Shown here one piece after another: positions 55,345 to 63,646 of a stretch of DNA of 64,000 nucleotides. Origin of the DNA: Faunimonas pinastri (GTDB taxonomy: Bacteria > Pseudomonadota > Alphaproteobacteria > Rhizobiales > Afifellaceae). How positions within the stretch are numbered: the stretch's first letter is position 1; each line of letters begins with the position of its first letter. The stretch is taken from the NCBI RefSeq assembly GCF_900110915.1, contig NZ_FOFG01000007.1, positions 141,122 through 205,121 of the forward strand. Direction: 5' to 3'. The notes under the pieces were generated by a model. That model searched no databases. It saw nothing but the letters and a program-made list of their open reading frames with translations, and was not told where the DNA came from. A program made the translations under genes and the position numbers.

Positions 55345-56075
55345 TTGGCCTGCCCGCCCCCCTGATCGGCCGCCGTGGCGGCGCCTTCCTCATTCTGCCT
55401 CTTGGGAGGCATCAGTGTCGAGCGCACGCCGCCCTCAAGCCTGATATTCTGCCCGCCCTCGCTAACGGAGAGTGTATCTCCGCTGGTCTGGCTGTCCTGA
55501 TAGTGCACTGTCACCTCGTTGGGTGAAGTCATCGTGCCTCCCTTCAGGTCGATATCCGCATCATGCATTCGGACATCATAGCCGTCGGTCGATTCAATAT
55601 TGATGTTGCCGTAGAGCTTCAGCGTGTTCTTCTGATTATCGAAGTCGCCGCTCTCCGCCGAGATGTTGGCCGAGCCCTGGCTCGGCAGCTTGATGACCCC
55701 GTTGATCGCCTTCAGGTTCACCTGGTTCGGTGAGCCCAGCGCCTGAACCGCCTGCGTCGCGTTGATGGTGTATTCGCGATGGGACTTGTCGAAGCCGGTC
55801 AGCTTCGGATCCTGCATCACGATGCCATTCTTGGTGATACTGAGCTTCAGCGCGGAAAGATCCGGGAGATTGTAGCTGGCGAGCTTGGCGATCACGGCGA
55901 AGAGCACCAGCGCCAGAGCGCCCGAGACGGGCAAAAACCGGCGGAGGAAGCGGACGGTCCGGCTGTGCCGGCGGGCGGACAGGAAAGCGCGCGTGCGCAT
56001 CCGCGATCCTCGCGTCGGCAGGGCGGGATCGAGGGGGCTTTCACCGTTCATCGTGGCCGGTATCGACAAAGTCAC
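55341..56075 (-). CDS. lptC: LPS export protein LptC
   Basis: About 236-244 aa, a single N-terminal membrane anchor (FLPVSGALALVLFAVIAKL) and a periplasmic OstA-like beta domain (HREYTINATQAVQ, ISAESGDFDNQKNTLKLYGN, MTSPNEVTVHYQ). It passes LPS from LptB2FG to LptA. Possible starts: GTG 56075 (close AAGGA), ATG 56051 or ATG 56000. First gene of lptC-lptA-lptB-rpoN. Confidence 0.9.
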   Translation of the reverse strand: MTLSIPATMNGESPLDPALPTRGSRMRTRAFLSARRHSRTVRFLRRFLPVSGALALVLFAVIAKLASYNLPDLSALKLSITKNGIVMQDPKLTGFDKSHREYTINATQAVQALGSPNQVNLKAINGVIKLPSQGSANISAESGDFDNQKNTLKLYGNINIESTDGYDVRMHDADIDLKGGTMTSPNEVTVHYQDSQTSGDTLSVSEGGQNIRLEGGVRSTLMPPKRQNEEGAATAADQGGGQAK

Positions 56076-56259
56076 GTTCCTTCAGTCCCGGCAGGCCGGA
56101 CCGCGAGGCATCCATCCAGTACAATTGGGTTGCTTTCGCGGCAGTGGCAAGACAGCTCCGCCAGGACCGGGGAAGGCGGGAGGAAACCCAGCACCGAGCG
56201 TCGGGAACCGGAGCCAGGCCGGGGGCCCGAAAACAGCGAAGGCACGACAGGCAAACCCG

Positions 56260-56874
56260 TCAGGCGTGAGCGAAGATGTCGTTGTCCTCCCAGCCCAGGA
56301 GATCGAGTTCGGCCCGGGTGGAAAGAAAGTCGAAGCAGCGCTGCGCCAGGTGCAGCCGCCCTTCGCGCGCCAGCCGCTCCTCCAGCACCGCCTTCATGCG
56401 GTGGAGATAAAGGACATCGCTGGCGGCATATTCGAGCTGCTCGGCGGAAAGCGTCGGCGCGCCCCAGTCGGACGATTGCTGCTGCTTGTTCATCTCGACG
56501 CCGACGAGTTCGCGCGCGAGATCCTTCAGTCCGTGGCGGTCGGTATAGGTGCGCACCAGCTTGGACGCGATCTTGGTGCACCAGACCGGGTTCACGTCGA
56601 TACCGAAGGCCTGTCGGAGCGTGGCCACGTCGAAGCGTGCGAAGTGGAAGATCTTGACGACCGCGGGATCGGTCAGGAGCCGCTCGAGATTGGGCGCGCG
56701 CTGCTGGCCGAGAGCGATGCGCACCACGTCGGCGCTGCCGTCGCCCGGCGAAAGCTGTACCACGCAGAGGCGGTCGCGATGATGGTTGAGGCCCATCGTC
56801 TCGGTGTCGACGGCCACGCTGTCGCGGTAGCGGGACAGATCGGGGAGGTCGCCCTCATGGAACCGGATGGTCAT
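56260..56874 (-). CDS. rnd: Ribonuclease D-like 3'-5' exonuclease
   Basis: 204-aa DEDDy exonuclease domain without the HRDC domains of E. coli RNase D, the short form common in alphaproteobacteria. Exo I in VAVDTETMGL, exo II KIFHFARFDVATL, exo III YAASDVLYLHRM (Tyr/Asp). Starts at ATG 56874. Probably trims tRNA or other small RNA. It is the last housekeeping gene before the island-like region. Confidence 0.92.
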   Translation of the reverse strand: MTIRFHEGDLPDLSRYRDSVAVDTETMGLNHHRDRLCVVQLSPGDGSADVVRIALGQQRAPNLERLLTDPAVVKIFHFARFDVATLRQAFGIDVNPVWCTKIASKLVRTYTDRHGLKDLARELVGVEMNKQQQSSDWGAPTLSAEQLEYAASDVLYLHRMKAVLEERLAREGRLHLAQRCFDFLSTRAELDLLGWEDNDIFAHA

Positions 56875-57127
56875 GGGCGATGGTCTCCGTCTGTCGTCTT
56901 GGGGAGGGCGACGGTCGCAGAACTGCGACCGGGAATGGTGCCCAGGAGAGGATTTCGCCATACCCGAGCTAACTGGTTGAAGAACAACAAGATTTCTCCG
57001 CGTTCAGGAGGCGTTGTTTATCACCCCTGTAGCACACTGGCAACCCGCTCAGCGCATCGCGTCCTTCTTGCCGCCGAAGCCAATCCGCCGATAAGCTTAA
57101 AGGCGAGTCAGGGGGAGGACATTGGTT

Positions 57128-57478
57128 ATGCAAAAGAAGGTTTTTTCGCCCTTGCTGGTAGTGTCGTCTTTTTTGATGAGTGCTCCTGCATGGGGCTATT
57201 GTTCGGAGCCAAGCTTCAGCAGTTCAGCCCCGAATGCCCCATCAAGCTCCTCACGTCCTAGTGTTCCCTATTGCTTAGAGGAGTACCGGATCACCGGACG
57301 TCCCACTTGTCAGAGTTGGGAAATAGACAGCTATAAGTCTGAGCTGCGGGACTACATCGAGAAGCTTCAGCGATATGCAAACGAGAGCATCGACTTCGCC
57401 AAAGAGGCCATCTCCTTCGCGAAGAATGCGCAGGCCTATTCAAAGTGCGAGGCCACGGAAGCGGCAAACAGAGATTGA
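57128..57478 (+). CDS. Small exported Cys-containing protein
   Basis: 116 aa. Signal peptide (VFSPLLVVSSFLMSAPAWG) with AxA-like cleavage near residue 22, then a Ser/Pro-rich stretch with two Cys, CQSWEIDSY, and a C-terminal helix (about residues 70-110, KSELRDYIEKLQRYANESID) ending near a further Cys. GGGGGAGG lies before ATG 57128. No domain I can name; similar small secreted proteins occur in other Hyphomicrobiales. Codon usage and GC are lower than the block to its left. Confidence 0.7.
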   Translation: MQKKVFSPLLVVSSFLMSAPAWGYCSEPSFSSSAPNAPSSSSRPSVPYCLEEYRITGRPTCQSWEIDSYKSELRDYIEKLQRYANESIDFAKEAISFAKNAQAYSKCEATEAANRD

Positions 57479-57930
57479 ACGGGATCGGACCCGAGAGCCC
57501 TTAAGTGGCAGTGGGCGTTAAACGTGAGGGAGCGACACTCGGGCGTCACTCAGCAAGTCTGCTGCTCAAGCAGACCCGGCGGTGCATCGAAGCCGTGAAG
57601 CTCCCACTTGCGTCGGCGAGGGCACATGAAGGCAGAACAGGTCTCGCCTGAGTGCAGGATCAGCGTGGCCGCTTCATGGATGCTCGCGCGTTTGGGTGGA
57701 AGTTTAAAAACCATTGCTTGGCAAAGACTTAGTGCGACAGAGATCGCTATCTGCGTACTATAAGGACACAGAGGGGCCCTCTAAGCAGCTACGCTCCGGT
57801 TATGAGACAACCATATCATCTCCTTCACCTCAGCGGCATCCAAGATGGACCTCCTTCCTTCTCCTTTGTCCTAGCCATTAAGTGACCAACCAGAGAGACC
57901 TCTAGGCCTGTCACTCAGTGGTGAGGGTGA
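57479..57930. other. 452-bp gap, AT-richer, with one hairpin
   Basis: No supported gene. A perfect 7-bp hairpin GTCTGCT/AGCAGAC (57557-57575, loop GCTCA) lacks a T tract. The rest is non-coding by inspection; it lies downstream of the minus-strand polymerase-like gene. Confidence 0.4.
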
Positions 57931-59235
57931 TTAGGTCTCCTCTCCCTTCAGCTCCTTCCGCACCACTGGAAGCCTTGCCAGGACGTGTAGCTCTGCCGTC
58001 TTCTCCATGATCGCTATAGCTTCGTCAGCCCGAGAGGCCGCGACCATGATGCCATCGTGCATCCCGAGCGCGGTGATCCCCCTCTCATTGAGCGCCAAGG
58101 CGGCATAGACGAGAATGCAGCTCTCCTTCCACATCAGGTGGAGCCCCAAGCCCCTCTCGAAGCAGTCCGCCAAGGACGGGTGATGATCGTGGATGGTGTC
58201 TCTGATCCGCCGAATGGACCACCCGGCGGGCAGCTTCGCCGCCACCTCGGCGGGAAGGCCTCGTTTCGGCCCGTCGTTGAATAGCAGCGTTGCGACCGCT
58301 GCCTTAACGCCATCGCGATGCCCTTCCAGGCCCGGCACCGCGTAGAGGTCAATTCCATCCTCCGGCTGCGGGTGACCCATCCCCAGCAAGGCGAGCCTCG
58401 GGAACAGGCTCTTGAAGTCGAGGTCCGCTATCGGCTCCCCATCGATCCGGATGAAGCGCCTCTGGTGGCGCTTGAGGCTCTGCCACCACCCTCCGAAGAG
58501 CCGGCCGCCCAAGTCGAAGCGGGGCTTGTTGTCCCCGAGTGGCTGCGTGAAGTACCTCCGCAGAACCCGCTTAGACGTGTCCACGGGCTCGTCTCCGGTG
58601 AACCGGATATCGGCCGTCCTGAGATGACGGTTGATCCGGGCTACCTCGGCCCTGAGTTTCTTGGTCTTCCCCGTATCGCGGTAGTCGGACTGGGTGCTCC
58701 GGCGCTCCCATCGAGTGCTTCCCGGCATGGTCGGATTGTCCGCAAAGCCCCACTCCTTGCGGGTGAGGATGATGGTCTCGGGCTCCTCTTGCTCGATGTC
58801 GTCCAGCGTTGCTCCGGCGGCCCTAAGACGCTCCTGGAAGCTCTCTAAGGGAAAGATGATGGTAGTGAGGCCAGTCTTCTTCGATCCAGGCTGTAGCCCT
58901 ATCCAGCCCGCTTTTTGAAGGGCCGTGAGGGCTTCCGAAAGATTCCGGAAGATCTTGCGGCTATAGCGCGTCTGCGCCTGGCCCTGGACCCTGAGGAACA
59001 CAGCCAACCTGCTATCGCCCTGAGGAGGAGCAAGGCAGGCACAGGTAAGATTTGCCACGACCGCATCCAGCATCGCGAACTGCCGCTGGGCGGCGTCTGA
59101 GCGCTGCTGACGAGACCGCACCGCGCCCTCGTTCAGGAGTACAACGGCTTCGCGGGTGAGGACACGAAGAGGGGAATCAGGCCGGCTGGAAACCCACTGT
59201 TCAAACGGTGGTGCTCGATCAGCGGCTCCGTTCAT
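57931..59235 (-). CDS. Family-A DNA polymerase palm-like protein of a mobile element
   Basis: 434 aa, no established name known to me. Residues about 1-165 look helical with a winged-helix-like part (YSRKIFRNLSEALTALQKAG, then TTIIFPLESFQERL). From about 225 it reads as a PolA palm: motif A DGEPIADLDFKSLFPRLALL (Asp273), an O-helix-like HRDGVKAAVATLLF with Arg307, Lys311 and an aromatic Phe319 in the R-x3-K-x7-F/Y spacing, and motif C ALGMHDGIMV (His393-Asp394). An upstream FDLGGRLFGGWWQSL is also recurrent in such proteins. ATG 59235 overlaps the previous stop (ATGA). Function (replication of the element, gap filling, primer-independent synthesis) is inference. Confidence 0.65.
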   Translation of the reverse strand: MNGAADRAPPFEQWVSSRPDSPLRVLTREAVVLLNEGAVRSRQQRSDAAQRQFAMLDAVVANLTCACLAPPQGDSRLAVFLRVQGQAQTRYSRKIFRNLSEALTALQKAGWIGLQPGSKKTGLTTIIFPLESFQERLRAAGATLDDIEQEEPETIILTRKEWGFADNPTMPGSTRWERRSTQSDYRDTGKTKKLRAEVARINRHLRTADIRFTGDEPVDTSKRVLRRYFTQPLGDNKPRFDLGGRLFGGWWQSLKRHQRRFIRIDGEPIADLDFKSLFPRLALLGMGHPQPEDGIDLYAVPGLEGHRDGVKAAVATLLFNDGPKRGLPAEVAAKLPAGWSIRRIRDTIHDHHPSLADCFERGLGLHLMWKESCILVYAALALNERGITALGMHDGIMVAASRADEAIAIMEKTAELHVLARLPVVRKELKGEET

Positions 59236-59783
59236 GCTGGTTGCCCCTTACTGAGGAAGGGCGGGAAACCGTCTGCCTCGGTCACGATCACGGCGTCGAA
59301 TTCGCTGGAGAGCCTCAGCTTCAACATCACGTCTCTTTTATCTCGGGCGAGCTTGGAAGCCCCTGCAAGCATGTGAGCATCTTCTGGGGCACCCGAGACG
59401 ACCTCAAAATACTCCCGAAGCTTCTGAAGCCGCTTCCATTCTTCCACATTCAAGTAGGGTCTTCCACCTCTCGACGGAGAGGGATGGTCGAAGTCGAGGG
59501 CAAGCCGGTCCACCAACCAGCGACCGCTAACGTGGATGACGAGCTTCACCCCTTCTGCGCTTTGAACGACCAGGCGCGGGATCGCACGCATCGCCATAGC
59601 GCAGCCCTCTATGGTCTTCCCCGATCCCCAGTTCTTGTAGAGAGGTCCCGGTCCCTCAGGCCCAACCTCGAAAAGATAGGCGCCGTATGCCGCCGCAACG
59701 GGTGCACCCGGATGACTGCGAGCCCTGCCAGTGATGCTGTAGGCGATGAAGGCGTGAAGGATCGTGAGATCGTTCTTTCGCGT
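59232..59783 (-). CDS. Unknown paralogue 1 in polymerase-like operon; start codon unclear
   Basis: About 183 residues homologous throughout to the gene at 60236-60781. Shared features: HAF/HAY-I-A...I-S/TG, WGxGKxxE, ARAI/MRAIPRL, DRLALDFDHP, PYLNVEEWKRLQKLREYF and GASKLARDKRDVMLKL. Homology begins at an ACG codon (59783-59781) where the sister gene has ATG; no ATG/GTG/TTG lies close. The frame stays open upstream to ATG 60239, which overlaps the sister stop, but those 152 codons look non-coding (Arg/Ser/Pro-rich). Either a coupled longer protein, a non-standard start, or a gene that lost its start. Confidence 0.5.
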   Translation of the reverse strand, partial: TRKNDLTILHAFIAYSITGRARSHPGAPVAAAYGAYLFEVGPEGPGPLYKNWGSGKTIEGCAMAMRAIPRLVVQSAEGVKLVIHVSGRWLVDRLALDFDHPSPSRGGRPYLNVEEWKRLQKLREYFEVVSGAPEDAHMLAGASKLARDKRDVMLKLRLSSEFDAVIVTEADGFPPFLSKGQPA

Positions 59784-60235
59784 GGACGAGTTCTTTCGGG
59801 GATGATGATGCCTCGATCTTCCTGGCGCTCGGGGACGGAGCTGGCGTGCAGCTCTTGCTGCCCCTTGGAGGGACCGTGGATGGTTGATGGTCGAGGAGTG
59901 GCGTATGTCTTTCGTTTCCCCCTGAGAGTGGCCCAGGAGGCCTTGTGGGGGCCTCCCGCCGTTCGAGGGTGTTTGGATGAGCAACTGGGGCATATCGTTC
60001 GCTACCGCATCGGCCTCGGAGCGGACTGCTACCTGTCTCGGCCATTGAGATAGGGGCGGGCTGAGTCGAAGGTTGATCCGTTGATGATGCAGGCGGTATT
60101 CCGAGACCGGGGCCGACGAGCTCTTCGGGGTGCCCAGGCTAGCCGTCTTGTGGCGGCTGGTCGGAAGGCAGGCACTCAGAGAAGCATCAAAGCGGCCGGA
60201 GAGCGCTGGGCTTGCAGCGTGTCGGACATGCCGAC

Positions 60236-60781
60236 TCATGCTGTTCCCTCTTCCTCAGGATCACAGGGGCCGAACCCCCAGTTCCGCGTGTCGTCCGTTA
60301 TCACCGCGTCAAAGTCACCGAGGCCCTTCTGAAGTGCCTCCCCAAGTTTGGCCTTAGCCAGCTTCGAGGCTCGGGGGAGAACAGGGGTATCTTGAGTGGC
60401 GATGACAAAGCGATGCCGTAGCGATTGAAGCTGACGCCATTCATCAACATTGCTGTACGGCTTCCTCCGGGTTTTGGGAGGATTGTCGAAGTCGGTGGCC
60501 AAGCGGTCGGGCAGTCCAGGGCCTTTGACGTACACCGTTAGATCGGTGCCCTCCGGATATTCCTCAATCAGGCGGAAGATTGCCCTAGCGAGCATGATGA
60601 GGTCCTCAGCAGCCTTACCGGCACCCCAGATCGTTCGCCACGGCGCTGACGCCTGCGGGTTGGTTTCGAAGATGACCCCGGCGTAGGCTGCCTCAATGGT
60701 GGCCGCGAAGCCTTCCCGGCGTTTGCCGGAGATGGCTGCGGCTAGATAGGCGTGGACGGAGGTCGGGCTTTTCTTTTGCAT
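60236..60781 (-). CDS. Unknown paralogue 2 in polymerase-like operon
   Basis: 181 aa, starting at ATG 60781 with AAAGGAAACATACC upstream. The predicted strand-strand-strand-helix order (VHAYLAAAISG, AAYAGVIFE, WRTIWGAGK, then AAEDLIMLARAIFRLIEEYP, LTVYVKG, NVDEWRQLQSLRHRF, ASKLAKAKLGEAL) recalls an RNase H fold, but the first and third catalytic Asp are not where expected, so activity is doubtful. Paralogue of the next gene; the stop TGA overlaps ATG 60239. First gene of a three-gene minus-strand operon. Confidence 0.6.
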   Translation of the reverse strand: MQKKSPTSVHAYLAAAISGKRREGFAATIEAAYAGVIFETNPQASAPWRTIWGAGKAAEDLIMLARAIFRLIEEYPEGTDLTVYVKGPGLPDRLATDFDNPPKTRRKPYSNVDEWRQLQSLRHRFVIATQDTPVLPRASKLAKAKLGEALQKGLGDFDAVITDDTRNWGFGPCDPEEEGTA

Positions 60782-61024
60782 GGTATGTTTCCTTTCTGGA
60801 TGATGTCTCGGAGGGCCAGGGCGAGCGGAGCCTTGCGCGGGGTGACCGGACTTCGTTCGACTGATATCCACGCGGGAGACTTGGAGGCTCGTGAGCCGGC
60901 ACAAGCCGAGATGGAGAAGGAGCGGAGCTTGCTCTGTTCGAGGCCTCGTCCCGCTTGCTTCAAGCCAGGCGGATTGAGTTCGAGCCTAGGGAATGCGGTT
61001 AGGCTGCTTCTTCATTCGGTCGCC
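60782..61024. other. Leader and promoter region of the polymerase-like operon
   Basis: 243 bp upstream of the first operon gene; no supported gene. Confidence 0.35.
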
Positions 61025-61423
61025 CTAAATGGCCATCCCGCAGCCGACCGCTCCTTCAAGTGGGATGTCTAAATGCTCCGGGCCGGACGATCGCTCTCTC
61101 TTCTGGCGTCCAGATGCCGGGCGGAGCTCACACCGATTGCGTTGATTAGTCGGAAAAAAGGGGTGAGGAGGAATGACTGAGTAGCAAGCCATTCGGGTGT
61201 CGCGGTCGCGCGACAAAGCTGGCCTGCGGCACCGCTCGACCGCCCACGCAAATGAGACGCCCCCGCTTGTTGCCGAGGACGTGAGCAGAACTGGGAGAAG
61301 GAAGTGCTCCGCTACGCGCTTGATGTCTTGTCGCACTTGATGCGCAAAGCCGAACGCGCCGGAGAGCCAGAGAACGGATATAAGAATGCTCACAAGCAAC
61401 CACTCCCAATTGGCAAGAACCAA
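61025..61423 (-). CDS. Possible small membrane protein
   Basis: A 132-codon frame whose first 45 codons read as an amphipathic membrane protein (WEWLLVSILISVLWLSGAFG, then HQVRQDIKRVAEHFL), unlike shadow frames. The rest is Arg/Pro-rich and may not be coding. The start (TTG 61423) has no ribosome site. Low confidence; it could be a decayed phage-like or island gene. Confidence 0.3.
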   Translation of the reverse strand: MVLANWEWLLVSILISVLWLSGAFGFAHQVRQDIKRVAEHFLLPVLLTSSATSGGVSFAWAVERCRRPALSRDRDTRMACYSVIPPHPFFPTNQRNRCELRPASGRQKRERSSGPEHLDIPLEGAVGCGMAI

Positions 61424-61625
61424 GTACGGGCGGGAGTGGTGGACCCCTGGAGCTGGGCTTCCTCTCAGAGGGAGAGTTGGTGGCGAAGCCTAAGCCATAG
61501 TTGATGCTAGCTAGGCGATGCCAATCCTGCAAGACCCGTCATCCGCCTTCCTGGCAGCTGTCTGGGCTTTCGATCCGGAAGGACTTTGCCGAGCGGCCCG
61601 AGTGTGACCACGGGGCCCTTGACGA

Positions 61626-62213
61626 TCACGCCGGGGAGGAGGTTGGCTTGTGTAGCCCCGCCGCCTCAAGCGCCCGGTACACTGAGCCGCGCCCGACGCC
61701 TGTGAGCTTTACGATGTCGGAGACACGCTTCCCGTCCCTGAACAGCGCGACGACTTCATCGGCTTTGGCGCGAGCCGTAGGCTTTCGACCCTTGTATCGG
61801 TTCTCCGCCTTGGCCTTGGCGATGCCCTCTGCCTGCCGCTCCAGCATGATCTCCCGCTCGAACTGCGCGATGGCCGCCAGGACGTTGAGCATGAGGCGGC
61901 CCGTAGAGCCGGTCGTGTCGAGGGTCTCACTGCCGAACTGGAGTATGCAGAGGCCCACTTTGCGGGAGTGGAGGCTGTCTGCAAGCTCTGCTACGGATCG
62001 CACGTTGCGCCCCAGGCGGTCGAGCTTCGTGACGACCAGCTTGTCTCCCTCTCGGAGGAACCGCAGAGCCTCATCCAGCTCCGGTCGTTCCGTCACTGAC
62101 GAGCGCTGCTCGCTGAAGATCCTCTCGCATCCTGCCGCTTTGAGGTCTCGAAGCTGAGCCTCCAAGCCTGCTTCCTGCTCGACGGTCGAGGTCCGCGCAT
62201 ATCCCACCAGCAT
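61626..62213 (-). CDS. Serine recombinase (resolvase/invertase)
   Basis: 195-aa small serine recombinase. Catalytic Ser9 in VGYARTSTVEQ, the arginine-rich active site in VVTKLDRLGRNVRSVAEL, the long dimer helix (MLNVLAAIAQFEREIMLERQ) and a C-terminal HTH (VSDIVKLTGVGRGSVYRALE). GGGAACACGG precedes ATG 62213. It cuts and rejoins DNA at short inverted sites; the repeat-rich DNA directly upstream (62228-62342) is the likely target. Confidence 0.93.
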   Translation of the reverse strand: MLVGYARTSTVEQEAGLEAQLRDLKAAGCERIFSEQRSSVTERPELDEALRFLREGDKLVVTKLDRLGRNVRSVAELADSLHSRKVGLCILQFGSETLDTTGSTGRLMLNVLAAIAQFEREIMLERQAEGIAKAKAENRYKGRKPTARAKADEVVALFRDGKRVSDIVKLTGVGRGSVYRALEAAGLHKPTSSPA

Positions 62214-62227
62214 CCGTGTTCCCTGAG

Positions 62228-62342
62228 TGTCCATTAGGCTCAAGAGATGATGAGTCGTGATTGTCCGAAAGTCAATGGGGCTCTATTGGACACAAAGAAG
62301 GGGAGGGGCGGACACGTCCGATAGCTCCTGCCCTAGTGGACA
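62228..62342. repeat. Candidate recombinase res region: five TGTCC/GGACA motifs
   Basis: TGTCC at 62228 and 62262, and GGACA at 62288, 62310 and 62338; the fourth is part of CGGACACGTCCG (arms CGGAC/GTCCG). About 0.2 such 5-mers would be expected by chance in 115 bp. TTGTCC...GGACAC at 62261-62293 forms a dyad about the size of one resolvase dimer site. Position upstream of the recombinase gene is typical of res sites. Confidence 0.45.
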
Positions 62343-62782
62343 TGGCGCCTGCACTCGCAGTGGCGCACGTAGGGCTTGCCCTCACGTCGCCAGGTGCTAA
62401 GCTAGCTTTCGCTAGAGGCGGTCTGACAGGCCGCTGCCCGAGGCAACCTCACTTAGATGACGATCCAGAAGGTCACGGTAAGCAGCGCCGTGGCCTTCAT
62501 TCTCCTCCCCCTTCAAGACGCATGCCTCCACCCGCGCTTAGGTCCGGATGGTAGGCTGTGCGCGGGTGTTAGCCCCCACCGGGGGGAATGCGTTCGCTGC
62601 CGCGTGAAATATCACCCCTCGCGCGGGTGACCCTCGCGCAGACTCCTGAGGGGGGCAAAATCAGTAAGCCACGCACCGATTTTCCGAATGATCTAGAAAA
62701 TTGGAGCGGGCCGCCGGTATAGAGGATGTGCCGCCCGTAATGATGCTTGTGAGCGGCAGTGGTATACGGGATCATCAACCAC
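62343..62782. other. Gap upstream of the TIR gene
   Basis: 440 bp without a supported gene. The final 130 bp are AT-richer (about 62660-62760) and probably carry the TIR-gene promoter. A C/G-rich run at 62575-62660 has no recognisable element. Confidence 0.35.
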
Positions 62783-63499
62783 ATGGCAAAATGCACAGCA
62801 CCAGTAAACGGTCACCACTCAGCTAGCGCTGAAGCGGCCTGCCCTGCATGCCGTGAGCGCTACGGTCGCTACAGCAGCTACGGGACCTACTCGTCCGGTT
62901 CCTACTCCGCTTCGGCCAGCAGTGGGAGTAGCCGGAGTAGTGTCGGCGGGTCCGGCAGTAGCGTCGGTGGAGCCGGTAGCGGCGTGCGGCCGAGCTGGTC
63001 GCGAGCCGGTTCGTCCGTGATGTACACGCCCGCCGAGGTGCGGGCACTTACGCCGATCCGCAGCAGCGTCGAAAAGCGAGCGCCCCTGCCTGACCGTCGG
63101 GACGTCTTTCTCTGCCACGCGTGGGACGACCGGAGAGGGGCTGCCAAGGAACTGCACGATCTTCTCGAGTCGCTTGGTGTCTCGGTCTGGTTCAGCGAGA
63201 AAGACGTCGCCCTCGGCACTTCGTTGCTACGCGAAATTGATAAGGGGCTGGCCAAATCGAGAGTTGGGATCGTGCTGGTGACCCCTGCACTGCTTCGCCG
63301 CGTTCAAGGCGAGGGCATTGCGGACAAAGAACTTTCGGCGCTTCTAGCGCGTGACCTGCTCGTCCCCATTGTGCACGATACGACGTATGAAGCTCTCCGC
63401 GAAGTAAGTCCTCTGCTTGGGTCACGAAGCGGCCTTAGCACCGCAGAGGGGCCAATGGCGGACGTCGCGGCTAAGCTTGCTGAGCTTGTCGCCAGCTAG
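62783..63499 (+). CDS. TIR-domain protein with N-terminal Cys/His knuckle
   Basis: 238 aa in three parts: a short putative zinc knuckle (Cys4, His11/12, Cys20, Cys23: MAKCTAPVNGHH...ACPAC), a Ser/Gly/Tyr-rich linker (about 27-75), and a TIR domain from about residue 105 (RRDVFLCHAWDDRRGAAKEL, VSVWFSEKDVALGTSLLREI, KSRVGIVLVTPALLRR). Glu183 in DKELSALL occupies the place of the NADase catalytic Glu of plant and bacterial TIRs. Such proteins may act in phage defence or signalling; no partner gene is obvious here. ATG 62783 chosen for the CxxC start. Confidence 0.85.
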   Translation: MAKCTAPVNGHHSASAEAACPACRERYGRYSSYGTYSSGSYSASASSGSSRSSVGGSGSSVGGAGSGVRPSWSRAGSSVMYTPAEVRALTPIRSSVEKRAPLPDRRDVFLCHAWDDRRGAAKELHDLLESLGVSVWFSEKDVALGTSLLREIDKGLAKSRVGIVLVTPALLRRVQGEGIADKELSALLARDLLVPIVHDTTYEALREVSPLLGSRSGLSTAEGPMADVAAKLAELVAS

Positions 63500-63646
63500 C
63501 TCTACGATTTTGTTAGAGGAACGACGAAGGGGCAGGGCGGCCAAGGTACCCGTGCCGCTGCGGAACAAAATGCGTTCAGCACTCTATGAGCGAGCTATGG
63601 TTGTGGCGTGATGATGTCACGAAACTTCTTCGGCCGACGCTAGGCC

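Noticed and set aside
59784..60235. 152-codon N-terminal extension of paralogue 1
   Set aside because: Arg/Ser/Pro-rich, no homology to the sister gene, best explained as duplicated junction plus leader; kept only as an alternative in the feature note.
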